Both the position numbers and the translations under genes were made by a program. From Prevotella sp. (GTDB taxonomy: Bacteria; Bacteroidota; Bacteroidia; Bacteroidales; Bacteroidaceae), in contig JAEEJK010000104.1 in the NCBI GenBank assembly GCA_016281815.1, positions 90,585-154,584 on the forward strand: a stretch of 64,000 nucleotides of DNA, read 5' to 3'. The notes beneath the pieces were generated by a model that worked only from the letters and a program-made list of their open reading frames with translations, was not told the origin of the DNA and did no database searches. This document shows positions 25,559 through 34,457 of the stretch, piece after piece (the first letter of the stretch is position 1; the number at the start of each line of letters is the position of its first letter).

Positions 25559-28003
25559 ATGACTAACAAAAAATACGGATATTTCGATGACGCCAACCGT
25601 GAGTATGTCATCACCGACCCCCAGACCCCATGGCCCTGGATCAACTATCTGGGCAATGAGGATTTCTTCTCACTTATCAGCAACACGGCAGGAGGCTACT
25701 CCTTCTACAAAGATGCCAAATTCCGCCGTCTGACCCGTTATCGCTACAACAACGTACCGATGGACAACGGCGGCCGGTATTTCTACATCAAAGACGGTTC
25801 GACGGTATGGAACCCCGGTTGGAAACCCTGCAAGACCCCGCTCGACTTTTATGAGTGCCGCCATGGTATGAACTACACCCGTCTGACCGGGCGCAAGGAC
25901 GGCATCGAGGCCAGCGTGCTCTTCTTTGTCCCGTTGAAGAGTTGGTGCGAGGTGCAGAAACTCACCCTGAGCAACACCACCGACAAGGTGAGAAAGATAC
26001 AACTTTTCTCCTTTGAGGAGTGGTGTCTGTGGAATGCCGCCACCGATATGGAGAATTTCCAGCGCAACTTCTCTACCGGCGAGGTGGAGATCGAAGGCTC
26101 GGTCATCTATCACAAGACGGAGTATCGTGAGCGCCGCAACCACTACGCCTATTACAGCGTCAACGTGCCGATTGACGGATTTGACACCGACCGTGAGACC
26201 TTCGTAGGCCTATACAACGGATTCGACCATCCCGATGCCGTATTCGAAGGCCGTCCGCGCAATTCCCACGCACACGGCTGGAGTCCCATCGCCTCCCATT
26301 ATATAGAGGTGGAACTGCAGCCCGGCGAAAGCCGCGACTTCATTTTCGTGCTGGGGTATGTGGAGAACGAGCAGGAAGAGAAATTCATCGCTCCGAAAGT
26401 CATCAACAAGAAAAAGGCCCTGGACACCATCGCACGTTTTGACACGACGGAGAAGGTAGACGCAGCCTTCCGCGAACTGAACGAGTATTGGGATGACTTG
26501 CTCGACATCTATGTCGCCGACACCGGCAACGAGAAACTCGACCGCATGGTAAATATTTGGAACCAGTATCAGTGTATGGTGACCTTCTGCATGTCACGTT
26601 CAGCCTCGTTCTTCGAGAGCGGAATCGGACGAGGCATGGGCTTCCGTGACTCCAACCAAGACCTGGTGGGATTTGTTCACCAGATACCCGAGCGTGCCCG
26701 CCAGCGAATCATCGACATCGCATCGACACAATTCCCCGACGGAGGATGCTACCACCAGTATCAGCCCCTCACCAAACGAGGCAACAACGACATCGGTGGC
26801 GGTTTCAACGACGACCCCTGTTGGCTGATCTTCGGCACAGTGGCCTACATCAAGGAGACGGGCGATTTCTCCATCCTCGACGAGATGGTGCCGTTCGACA
26901 ACCAGGAAGGCAGCGAAGTGCCCCTGATGGAGCACCTGCGTGTATCGTTCAATCATGTGGTCGACAATCTCGGTCCTCATCAGTTGCCACTGATAGGCCG
27001 TGCCGACTGGAATGACTGTCTCAACCTGAACTGTTTCTCATGGGATCCCAATGAGTCGTTCCAAACCACCGAGAACAAGACGGAAGGCTCTCAGGCCGAG
27101 AGTCTGATGATCGCAGGCCTCTTTGTGGTGACAGGAAAGGAATATGCCGCCCTTTGCCGCCGCATCGGCGACGACGCAGAGGCCGAGCGCGCCCAGAAGC
27201 ACATCGACGCCATGGAGGAAGCCGTGAAACGCGACGGATGGGACGGAGAATGGTATCTCCGCGCCTATGACTTCTATGGCAGGAAAATCGGTTCGAAGGA
27301 GAACGAAGAGGGCAAGATCTTCATTGAGAGTCAAGGATGGTGCACCATGGCTGGCATCGGCGCCGAGGAAGGGATGGTGGACAAGTCGCTTGACTCGGTG
27401 AAGAAATACCTGGAGTGTGAGCACGGCATCGTGCTCAACAACCCCGCCTTCACCCGTTATATCTACGAGTACGGCGAGATCAGCAGTTATCCGGAAGGCT
27501 ACAAGGAGAATGCCGGCATCTTCTGCCACAACAATCCCTGGGTCATCATCGGCGAGACCCTCGCGGGCCGTGGCGATGATGCATGGAGCCACTACCGCAA
27601 GATTCTGCCCAGTTATGTGGAGGAGAAATACAGCACGCTGCACAAAGTGGAGCCCTACGTCAACTGCCAGATGGTGGCCGGAAAGGATGCCGCCCGTCCC
27701 GGTGAGGGCAAGAACAGTTGGCTGACAGGCACAGCCGCCTGGATGTGGCTGACCGTGAGCCAGTATATCCTTGGCATCAAGCCCGATTACGACGGACTGC
27801 TCATCGACCCATGCGTACCCTCCACCGCCCAGGAGTTCTCCGTGAAGCGTAAGTTCCGTGACGCGGAGTACCGCATCCGCATCTCCAATCCCAAGGGAGT
27901 CAACCGCGGAGTGCTCACTGTCGAGGTGGATGGTGCCCTGATTGACAGCAATGTCATCCCCTATGAGCCAGGCAGCCACGAAGTGACTGTGGTGATGGGA
28001 TAA
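25559..28003 (+). CDS. GH94 glycoside phosphorylase, cellobiose phosphorylase-like
   Basis: An 814-residue GH94 enzyme. The start [19 protein letters not shown] and the [14 protein letters not shown] stretch are typical of cellobiose phosphorylase. The catalytic acid is probably Asp364 in [10 protein letters not shown], and [11 protein letters not shown] lines the active site. It has no signal peptide, so it acts in the cytoplasm, converting cellobiose and phosphate to glucose-1-phosphate and glucose. Cellobiose is favoured over chitobiose or laminaribiose by overall similarity, at moderate certainty. No cellobiose transporter is adjacent. Confidence 0.9.
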   Translation: MTNKKYGYFDDANREYVITDPQTPWPWINYLGNEDFFSLISNTAGGYSFYKDAKFRRLTRYRYNNVPMDNGGRYFYIKDGSTVWNPGWKPCKTPLDFYECRHGMNYTRLTGRKDGIEASVLFFVPLKSWCEVQKLTLSNTTDKVRKIQLFSFEEWCLWNAATDMENFQRNFSTGEVEIEGSVIYHKTEYRERRNHYAYYSVNVPIDGFDTDRETFVGLYNGFDHPDAVFEGRPRNSHAHGWSPIASHYIEVELQPGESRDFIFVLGYVENEQEEKFIAPKVINKKKALDTIARFDTTEKVDAAFRELNEYWDDLLDIYVADTGNEKLDRMVNIWNQYQCMVTFCMSRSASFFESGIGRGMGFRDSNQDLVGFVHQIPERARQRIIDIASTQFPDGGCYHQYQPLTKRGNNDIGGGFNDDPCWLIFGTVAYIKETGDFSILDEMVPFDNQEGSEVPLMEHLRVSFNHVVDNLGPHQLPLIGRADWNDCLNLNCFSWDPNESFQTTENKTEGSQAESLMIAGLFVVTGKEYAALCRRIGDDAEAERAQKHIDAMEEAVKRDGWDGEWYLRAYDFYGRKIGSKENEEGKIFIESQGWCTMAGIGAEEGMVDKSLDSVKKYLECEHGIVLNNPAFTRYIYEYGEISSYPEGYKENAGIFCHNNPWVIIGETLAGRGDDAWSHYRKILPSYVEEKYSTLHKVEPYVNCQMVAGKDAARPGEGKNSWLTGTAAWMWLTVSQYILGIKPDYDGLLIDPCVPSTAQEFSVKRKFRDAEYRIRISNPKGVNRGVLTVEVDGALIDSNVIPYEPGSHEVTVVMG

Positions 28004-28034
28004 AGAAATCCTGATATCCTTCATTTCAAATATC

Positions 28035-28104
28035 AACACTGAGTTACAGAGATACAGAGTTTATAACCTCTGTGTCTCTGTATCTTTGTGTTTCAATTTT
28101 TTTA
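28035..28104 (+). terminator. Intrinsic terminator after GH94 gene
   Basis: A 25-nt imperfect inverted repeat (28035-28059 with 28068-28092; core ACAGAG/CTCTGT) with an 8-nt loop, followed by an ATTTTTTT run to 28103. Confidence 0.75.
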
Positions 28105-28141
28105 TGAATATGTAGTGCAAGACAAATAATTACGTTTTTGT

Positions 28142-28172
28142 TTTGCATTGCACTTGTTTTGTATTACCTTTG
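28142..28172 (+). promoter_or_regulatory. Promoter of thiamine uptake operon
   Basis: TTTG (28142-28145), 19-bp spacer, TACCTTTG (28165-28172): a full Bacteroidetes promoter just upstream of the riboswitch. Confidence 0.8.
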
Positions 28173-28186
28173 CACCCGATTTGCAG

Positions 28187-28270
28187 AGCGCAAGTTAAGG
28201 GGTGCCCGATATTTCGGGCTGAGATCAGACCCTCTGACCTGATCCGGGTAATGCCGGCGTAGGAATTCAT
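28187..28270 (+). promoter_or_regulatory. TPP riboswitch (THI element)
   Basis: The conserved THI box parts appear in order: AAGGGGTGCCC, GGGCTGAGATC, ACCCTCTGACCTGATC, and CGGGTAATGCCGGCGTAGGAA. These form the pyrimidine- and pyrophosphate-sensor helices that bind thiamine pyrophosphate. It precedes the TonB receptor by about 40 nt. With TPP bound the operon should be shut, by attenuation or by masking the ribosome site; no clear terminator stem follows, so translational control is more likely. Confidence 0.95.
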
Positions 28271-28311
28271 TCTTCCTTCCCCCTTATTGTATATATCATA
28301 ATAAGGTATTC

Positions 28312-30690
28312 ATGAAAAAAATATTTTTGTCAGCCATCGCTTGTCTCTCCGCCGCGGGAGTCATGGCGCAGGACATTGACTCTCTACGGTTGGAACAACT
28401 GCATGAGGTAGTGATAAAAGGCGTGAGAGCACAAAAAGACGCGCCCTACGCTGTGGCCCACATCAAGAAAGCAGAGTTGCAGGAATTCTCCAAGACGGGA
28501 CAGGAACTGCCCTTCCTTTTCTCACAGACACCAGGTGTGCTGGCATGGAGCGAGAACGGTCTCGGCACCGGCACCACCTACATGCGCATACGTGGTGCAG
28601 GTGACTCACGCATCAACGTCACTCTCGACGGTGTTCCTCTCAACTCCCCCGAGGACCAATGTGTATTTTGGGCCAACATGAACAGTTATGCCTCTCTGCT
28701 CGGCAGTGTTCAAATACAGCGAGGCGTGGGCTCATCGACCAACGGAGACGGCGCATTCGGCGGAAGCATCTCACTCTCATCAAAGGCAGCCTCAGACATT
28801 CCCTCCGCAGAACTCAGCGCCAGTTACGGGTCGTTCAACACCTACAACATCGGTGGGGCATTCAACACCGGACTGCTTTGGAACCATGTTGTCTTCGACG
28901 GAGCCTACCATGAGACCAACACCGATGGATTCATCCATGGAACAAGCGGACGCTCAGGCAGTTACTATGGCAGCATCAGATACCTGACCGACAAGTTCAT
29001 CATCAGATACAAGAATTTCGGCAACTTCGAGAAGACGGGACAGGCATGGAACGGAGTGACTGCCGGCGACAACGACCTCTCGCTCATGGACGGGACATAC
29101 GGTGCGCATACCGGTATCCGTACCTACAAAGACCTCTACAATGCCGGTCTCGGGAAATACAACACCCTTTACGAGACACTGGCATACGATGCCGACGGCA
29201 ATTTCGCGAAGGATGCGAAAGGTAACTATGTCACACAGCGTTATGTCACCGGCAATGGAAAACTGTGGCGGCAGGCGACCGACAATTTCTGGCAGAGCCA
29301 CAACATCCTCTCCTTCACATGGGATGTCAATCCCCATCTGAACACGACCGCCTCTATCCACTACACCCATGGCTATGGCTATTACAATGAGTTTAGGTAC
29401 AACAACAAACTGAAGAAGTTCGGCCTCGCCAACTTCACCACCAGCGACGGGAAGACGGTGAAGCGCACCGACTTCATCCGCAAGAAAGGCATCAGTCAGG
29501 ACACTTACGGTCTTGTGTGGAACGCCAACTACAAGGCAGAGCGCTGGGACATCATGAGCGGTGTCTCCCTCCAGCGCTTCAGCGGCAACCACTTCGGGCA
29601 CCTCACCTACATCGCCCATCCCGAACTAAGCAAGAAACTGCTCTCCGGCGGGAAATACCAGTATTATGACTCCGATGCCAATAAAGATGACTACAGCGGA
29701 TATGTCAAGGCCGCCTATTATCTCACCTCCACCCTGAGCGTGTTCGGTGATGTACAGTACCGCCATGTGAACTATACCACCGACGGCATCAACGACAAGT
29801 TCTATGAGAACGAGGACGGCACCTACACCAACCAGCGCATTGACATCAACAAGAAATATGACTTTGCCAACATCAAGGGCGGATTGAGTTACCATACAGA
29901 CCATCACCGCGCTTATCTCTCGGCAGCGACCAGCAACAGGGAACCCGAGCGCAACAACTTCACCGACAACGGCAGTTACCCTGCTCCCAAACCAGAGAAA
30001 CTGCTTGATTTCGAGGCAGGTTACAACTACAGCGGACAGCACTGGCGCGCAGGGGTCAACCTCTATTACATGGACTACACCAACCAGTTTGTGCAAACCG
30101 GAGAGGTAAGTGACATCGGCGAGGCTCTGACCACCAACATCAAGGACTCCTACCGCATGGGCGTGGAGGTGACCGCAGAAGTAGACCTCACCCCATGGCT
30201 CACCCTCGAAGGCAATGCCGCCCTGAGCAAGAACAAGATCAAGGATTTCGACGAAGTGGTGGAAGACTGGGACAATGGCAGCCAAACCATCCATTATGAC
30301 AACTCGACGCTCGCCTTCTCCCCCTCCGCCATTCTCAACGGTTTTGTTCGTCTGCACCACAGAGGATGGCAGGCCATCTGGCACACCAACTATGTGAGCC
30401 GGCAGTATCTGGACAACACGGAGAACACCGACCGCTCACTGCCCTGCTACAGCACATCCAATGTCAACCTCAGTTATACATCCAAGGTGAGCAAAGCCCT
30501 CGGTCTGAAGGAGGTGACCATCGGCATGAATTTCCACAACATCTTCAGCCGCAGATATGCCGCCAGCGGTTGGGTATACTCAGCCATCTGCGACAGTTAT
30601 GGTCATCCCAACGACAACCGTTACTATCAGATAGGATTCATCCCCATGGCCGGCTTTACCGCCATGGGTAATGTGACACTCAAATTTTAA
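28312..30690 (+). CDS. TonB-dependent outer membrane receptor, probably for thiamine
   Basis: A 792-residue outer-membrane beta-barrel. It has a signal peptide (1-20) and a plug domain about 45-155 with PGVLAWSENGLGTGTTYMRIRG, DSRINVTLDGVPLN and IQRGVGSSTNGDGAFGGSI. A barrel with aromatic-rich strands follows and ends in Phe (NVTLKF), as outer-membrane proteins do. The TPP riboswitch upstream and PnuT-like transporter 5 bp downstream indicate energised uptake of thiamine or a phosphorylated form. Substrate is inferred from the regulon. Confidence 0.9.
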   Translation: MKKIFLSAIACLSAAGVMAQDIDSLRLEQLHEVVIKGVRAQKDAPYAVAHIKKAELQEFSKTGQELPFLFSQTPGVLAWSENGLGTGTTYMRIRGAGDSRINVTLDGVPLNSPEDQCVFWANMNSYASLLGSVQIQRGVGSSTNGDGAFGGSISLSSKAASDIPSAELSASYGSFNTYNIGGAFNTGLLWNHVVFDGAYHETNTDGFIHGTSGRSGSYYGSIRYLTDKFIIRYKNFGNFEKTGQAWNGVTAGDNDLSLMDGTYGAHTGIRTYKDLYNAGLGKYNTLYETLAYDADGNFAKDAKGNYVTQRYVTGNGKLWRQATDNFWQSHNILSFTWDVNPHLNTTASIHYTHGYGYYNEFRYNNKLKKFGLANFTTSDGKTVKRTDFIRKKGISQDTYGLVWNANYKAERWDIMSGVSLQRFSGNHFGHLTYIAHPELSKKLLSGGKYQYYDSDANKDDYSGYVKAAYYLTSTLSVFGDVQYRHVNYTTDGINDKFYENEDGTYTNQRIDINKKYDFANIKGGLSYHTDHHRAYLSAATSNREPERNNFTDNGSYPAPKPEKLLDFEAGYNYSGQHWRAGVNLYYMDYTNQFVQTGEVSDIGEALTTNIKDSYRMGVEVTAEVDLTPWLTLEGNAALSKNKIKDFDEVVEDWDNGSQTIHYDNSTLAFSPSAILNGFVRLHHRGWQAIWHTNYVSRQYLDNTENTDRSLPCYSTSNVNLSYTSKVSKALGLKEVTIGMNFHNIFSRRYAASGWVYSAICDSYGHPNDNRYYQIGFIPMAGFTAMGNVTLKF

Positions 30691-30695
30691 GCATC

Positions 30696-31307
30696 ATGCT
30701 TGATTTTCTGCAAGCCCACTGGCTAGACATGCTGACCACGGTGCTCGGACTGGCTTACATCCTGCTCGAGTACCATGCCAGCATCTGGCTGTGGGCAGTG
30801 GGATTCGCGATGCAGAGTTTAGGCATTGTCCTCTATTACCAAAAGGGGCTGTATGCCGACTGCGGCATGGAATTCTACTATCTTGCCATGACGGTGTATG
30901 GTTATTTGCACTGGATCAAATCTTCCGGCCATGACGGTAAATCATCCGGCAGTGACGGAAAGTCCAAGAAAGAAAGACCCGTCACGCATTTTCCCGCAAG
31001 ATTGGCATTGATTTGGCTTTTTGTCACCTTGACAGTATGGGGAGTGCTTTATTGGTTCCTCTCCACTTACACCGACTCCAGTGTGCCCCTGGCCGATTCC
31101 TTCACCACCTCCCTGTCTTTTGTCGGAATATGGGCTCTGGCACGGAAGTATCTTGAGCAATGGCTGATATGGATAGTGGTCGATGTGGTCACCTGCATCC
31201 TCTATTACTACAAGGATATTCCCTTCAAGGGAAGCCTGTATGCCCTGTATGTCGTGATAGCCATATTCGGATACAGGAAGTGGCGAAAGATGATGCAGGA
31301 AGCGTGA
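30696..31307 (+). CDS. pnuT: PnuT-like thiamine transporter (PnuC family)
   Basis: A 203-residue inner-membrane protein with about six to seven hydrophobic segments and PnuC-type W/Y-rich helices (ASIWLWAVGFAMQSL, SLYALYVVIAIFGYRKW). In Bacteroidetes, riboswitch-linked PnuC paralogs (PnuT) carry thiamine by facilitated diffusion, with trapping by phosphorylation. It starts 5 bp after the TonB receptor. An unusual polar insert near residues 71-90 contains two copies of a SSGxDGKS-like unit. A thiamine kinase gene often found with it is not present here. Confidence 0.88.
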   Translation: MLDFLQAHWLDMLTTVLGLAYILLEYHASIWLWAVGFAMQSLGIVLYYQKGLYADCGMEFYYLAMTVYGYLHWIKSSGHDGKSSGSDGKSKKERPVTHFPARLALIWLFVTLTVWGVLYWFLSTYTDSSVPLADSFTTSLSFVGIWALARKYLEQWLIWIVVDVVTCILYYYKDIPFKGSLYALYVVIAIFGYRKWRKMMQEA

Positions 31308-31386
31308 ATGACCATCAGCAAGAAGCCGTTGTTTGCGCGCACATTGTTAATTTTTGTCTTTTTGGGGAACAAAGTGATAGATTGAC

Positions 31387-31417
31387 TTGCATAAGCCGCT
31401 CCAAAAGCGTATCTTTG
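31387..31417 (+). promoter_or_regulatory. Promoter of candidate small RNA
   Basis: TTG (31387-31389), 20-bp spacer, TATCTTTG (31410-31417), a strong Bacteroidetes promoter not followed by any convincing gene. Confidence 0.7.
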
Positions 31418-31423
31418 CAGTGT

Positions 31424-31610
31424 CATAAAGCTGAAAGGCGTGATGCCTTATTATTTTGTTAGCAAAGATAAAACTAAGACAATAATAATTTTCGCTAAAA
31501 ACATCTCACATCTGTGAGGTGGTCCACTCGTGAGAGTCGATATCTTTGAGTTAATTTATTTAGTAAGTTATATACATGCACCCAGTCGTGAGACTAGGTG
31601 CATGTTTTTC
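31424..31610 (+). ncRNA. Candidate structured small RNA, about 185 nt
   Basis: A transcript unit bounded by a strong promoter (31387-31417) and an intrinsic terminator (31574-31609). It can fold a long hairpin pairing TTATTATT near 31449 with AATAATAA near 31480, then CUCAC/GUGAG and GACU/AGUC hairpins. No open frame of convincing codon use is present. Size, bounds and taxon resemble Bacteroidales-1 or 6S-type RNAs, but I cannot align it to either. It lies between pnuT and the 3' end of dnaA. Confidence 0.55.
31574..31609 (+). terminator. Terminator of the small RNA
   Basis: Stem ACATGCACC/GGTGCATGT (31574-31582 with 31597-31605), inner AGTC/GACT with a GTGA loop, then a T5 run. Confidence 0.85.
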
Positions 31611-31628
31611 TATATGGACGCATAATGA

Positions 31629-31661
31629 AAAAAGGGCACGCTTGCAAGCGTGTCCCTTTTC
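31629..31661. terminator. Bidirectional terminator downstream of dnaA
   Basis: Stem of about 15 bp, AAAAGGGCACGCTTG pairing with CAAGCGTGTCCCTTTT (one bulged base), flanked by A- and T-runs, 28 bp beyond the dnaA stop. Confidence 0.85.
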
Positions 31662-31688
31662 ATGAAGCATAATGTGAAAATGAAGAGC

Positions 31689-33101
31689 CTAGTCTTTGAG
31701 TCTGAATGATCTCTCAATAGTTTGAATAAGCGCGGTAAATTCCTTCTCGGCCTTCATTCGCTGCTCCACTTTTTCGCAACTGTGCAGCACAGTGGAGTGG
31801 TCGCGTCCTGCGATGAGTTGTCCGATTCTGGATGCCGGCATCTTCGTGTGTTTTTGGGCTAGATACATTGAGACTTGTCTTGCGACGACTAAGTTACGTT
31901 TCCTACTTTTGCCTCCCACCTCCTCGGGAGAGACATTGAATTGGTTGCAAACCGTGTTGACAATCTCATCGACTGTGAGCGGTTTGTTGTCGACCTTGAC
32001 TGAGCGCTTGAGCACGGATGTGGCGAGCGCCATGTCAATAGGTCTGCCATATACCACCGAGTAAGCCATGAGTGAGTTAACCACACCTTCCAGGTCTCTC
32101 ACGCTTCCGTTGGCATTCTCGGCGATATAGAGGATCACATCCTCTGGGATATCAAGACCATCTTTCCTGATCTTTGCATGGAGGATATCGACACAGAGTT
32201 GTGTGTCGGGTTTCTCCAGTTCTGCGATAAGTCCGCAACTGAACCTTGTGAGCAGTCTGTCGTTCATCCCCTGGAGGTCCACCGGCGGGCGGTCGCATGC
32301 CAGAATGATACGCTTCCCGTTGCGGAACAGGTGGTCGAAGATATGGAAGAAGGTGTTCTGTGTCTTAGCAGAGGTCATCCATTCCTGAATATCATCAACA
32401 ATCAGCACATCGATGGTCTGATAGAAATTGATGAAGTCATTGATGGTACTGTGTATGATAGCATTGGTATACTGCACCTGAAACAGTCTGGCGCTGACAT
32501 AGAGCACCCGTCTTTGCTGATAATTCTTTTTGATGCGCAGTCCTATGGCATTAATAAGGTGGGTCTTTCCACAGCCCGAAGGTCCGTAGATGAACATCGG
32601 GTTGAACATGGTGGTAGCCGGCTGCTCAGCGATGGTCAGTCCCACCGCCCTTGGCAGTTTGTTGCTGGCCCCCTCGATGAAGTTGTCAAAGGTCTGCTGT
32701 GGGTTGAGTTGTGAGTCGATTTCCTGTGGTTTTGCCGCATCGAGAACCGAATATGACTGATTGGCCTTGGTGCTGGGCACAGGTTTCTCCATCACCTCCT
32801 GAGTGTTGTCAGACTGCACCACCATTGCCTTATTATTGGTCTTGTCGGTGATGATGCGGTATTCGAGTTTCACCCCACTTCCGAACACCCTCTTGAGAAC
32901 CTTGCTGATCAAGTCCACAAAGTTCCCCTCCAGGTACTCATACACGAATGGGCTGGGTACCTGCACCAAGACAGTCATTCGAGCCGGGAAATACGACTCG
33001 AAGACAATTGGCTCGAACCATGTTTTGAATTGCTGCTCCGTGACATTTGCCTTGATAATTTGGAGGCACTTTTCCCAGAGGAGCGTTGGACTTTGTTTCA
33101 T
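31689..33101 (-). CDS. dnaA: Chromosomal replication initiator DnaA
   Basis: A 470-residue DnaA. Domain I is at 1-85 (LLWEKCLQIIKANVTEQQFKTW). A short linker leads to an AAA+ domain with Walker A GPSGCGKTHL and Walker B VLIVDDIQ, and sensor segments around LTRFSCG. Domain IV carries the DNA-binding signature AGRDHSTVLHSCEKVE. It binds DnaA boxes and opens oriC in the ATP form. It is on its own between two terminators. No cluster of TTATCCACA boxes was found on either side, so oriC is not demonstrated here. Confidence 0.97.
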   Translation of the reverse strand: MKQSPTLLWEKCLQIIKANVTEQQFKTWFEPIVFESYFPARMTVLVQVPSPFVYEYLEGNFVDLISKVLKRVFGSGVKLEYRIITDKTNNKAMVVQSDNTQEVMEKPVPSTKANQSYSVLDAAKPQEIDSQLNPQQTFDNFIEGASNKLPRAVGLTIAEQPATTMFNPMFIYGPSGCGKTHLINAIGLRIKKNYQQRRVLYVSARLFQVQYTNAIIHSTINDFINFYQTIDVLIVDDIQEWMTSAKTQNTFFHIFDHLFRNGKRIILACDRPPVDLQGMNDRLLTRFSCGLIAELEKPDTQLCVDILHAKIRKDGLDIPEDVILYIAENANGSVRDLEGVVNSLMAYSVVYGRPIDMALATSVLKRSVKVDNKPLTVDEIVNTVCNQFNVSPEEVGGKSRKRNLVVARQVSMYLAQKHTKMPASRIGQLIAGRDHSTVLHSCEKVEQRMKAEKEFTALIQTIERSFRLKD

Positions 33102-33323
33102 TGATAATCTCGAAAAGGTTGCTAGGCGTTATTAGCCTGTGTCTTTAATTCGAATGCAAATATCGCAATAATTTTCGTGAAAAAAAAATGTGAGTTTTAC
33201 TTGCATTTTAACCATGCGTTGTAAAATACTATAGAATGGTCACTTACATTATTTCGCTCTAAAGTGATTTTTTCTTTACATTTGCATTTTTGCAAGTGAT
33301 TGATTTTTTGCTATTTAAATAAA
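33102..33323. other. AT-rich region upstream of dnaA
   Basis: About 220 bp, strongly AT-rich, with no gene. It must hold the dnaA promoter, but no good TAnnTTTG box in the right orientation is evident. DnaA box-like sequences are too weak to call. Confidence 0.4.
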
Positions 33324-33360
33324 AAGAACTTCATTTGCGATTTTTGCAAATGAAGTTCTT
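33324..33360 (-). terminator. Terminator of the amidase-MlaD operon
   Basis: Perfect 15-bp stem AAGAACTTCATTTGC with its complement, 7-nt loop. On the reverse strand it is followed by TTTTT, about 170 bp past the MlaD-like stop. Confidence 0.85.
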
Positions 33361-33532
33361 GAAAAATATCATAAATACCTTATCATTAATGTTTTGTAAA
33401 ATTTAGATAAAGTAAATTATAAAGTAATTATTATTTAGAACTATTCTATTTTAACCAATTATTGAACCTAATTTGTATACAATCAAATGTTAACACGTTT
33501 TAAGGTTCTGAGACTATGGTCATTCAGTATTT
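33361..33532. other. AT-rich gap between terminator and MlaD-like gene
   Basis: About 170 bp very AT-rich sequence forming the 3' untranslated region of the reverse-strand operon. No gene or further structure is supported. Confidence 0.4.
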
Positions 33533-34456
33533 TCACTTATCTTTCTTCCCGAATACGGAGAAGTGCACATACCTCTTGGGATGGGATTTGAAGTCGATGA
33601 GCAAGGAGTCGGCATGTGCCATGGTTGCGTTGAGATTGTCATAGAACGATCTGTCGCGCATGAGCAAGCCGAGTGACCCTTTGCCCTGGTTGAGTTCGTT
33701 GGTGAAGGCTTTGAGATTATTGAGAGTCTGGCTAAGTTCGTTGAGAGATTTCTCCAGATCCAGTTTGGAGAGGTTCTCTGTGACCGCGACCGTATTCCCC
33801 ATGGCCTGTGAAGCCTGGTTGAGCACTCCGTCTGCTTTTCCTACGAGTCCGGGCATTTCCTTATTGAGGCCAGCCATGAGTGTATTGATTTGATTGGTGG
33901 TGTTGGTCAGGTCGTGCGTCACCTGTTCTGCATGATGCAAGGTATTTGGCAGAGCCGGGTCAGCCATCAAACTATTCACACTCATCAGGATGGAGTCCAC
34001 TTTCGGAAGCATTTTCTCCACGACGGGTATCATTTCCTTCACTTTGCCCATGGCTCCAGCATTGAGGCTTCCATTGATGGTGTCGAGAGGCTGCATGAAG
34101 CCATCTCCCCCCTCGCCCAGAACGAGGTCCACCTGAACGTTTCCCAGCAAGTCGCTGGATATTTCCGCCAATGTCCCTTGAGGAATCTGGAGGTTTTTAT
34201 TGATACCCACCTCTGCTACGATCTCTCCCCTTTTGTTGAAATCGAAGTTGATGGATTTGACAGTACCCACCTTGTATCCATCCGCCATAATGGGACAGGA
34301 AGAAGACAGTCCGTCAATTTTGTCGAACTTCACATAATATAAGGTGTCATCTGAGAAGAGTGAGACCCCTTTAAGGAAATTCAATCCGAAGAAGAGGATC
34401 ACGATGCCGATGATAGCCACGAGAGCAATTCTTATTTCCTTTGTTAAGCCTTTCAT
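33533..34456 (-). CDS. MlaD/MCE-domain protein
   Basis: A 307-residue inner-membrane-anchored protein with one N-terminal transmembrane helix (IRIALVAIIGIVILFFGLNFL). An MCE domain at about 38-118 has VKFDKIDGLSSSCPIMADGYKVG and ISSDLLGNVQVDLVLG. A helical C-terminus (about 130-290) is predicted to form a tube or coiled coil. MCE proteins carry phospholipids between inner and outer membranes. The matching ATPase and permease are not in the window. The gene starts 1 bp after the amidase stop, so the two are co-translated from one message. Confidence 0.9.
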   Translation of the reverse strand: MKGLTKEIRIALVAIIGIVILFFGLNFLKGVSLFSDDTLYYVKFDKIDGLSSSCPIMADGYKVGTVKSINFDFNKRGEIVAEVGINKNLQIPQGTLAEISSDLLGNVQVDLVLGEGGDGFMQPLDTINGSLNAGAMGKVKEMIPVVEKMLPKVDSILMSVNSLMADPALPNTLHHAEQVTHDLTNTTNQINTLMAGLNKEMPGLVGKADGVLNQASQAMGNTVAVTENLSKLDLEKSLNELSQTLNNLKAFTNELNQGKGSLGLLMRDRSFYDNLNATMAHADSLLIDFKSHPKRYVHFSVFGKKDK

Positions 34457-34457
34457 A

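Noticed and set aside
27038..28039. 333-codon reverse open frame inside the GH94 gene
   Set aside because: Shadow of the forward gene; composition is biased and there is no family match.
31308..33532. oriC beside dnaA
   Set aside because: Only isolated, poor DnaA box matches (for example TGTGAAAAT near 31675); no cluster. Bacteroidetes often have dnaA away from the origin. A GC-skew plot of the whole chromosome would settle it.
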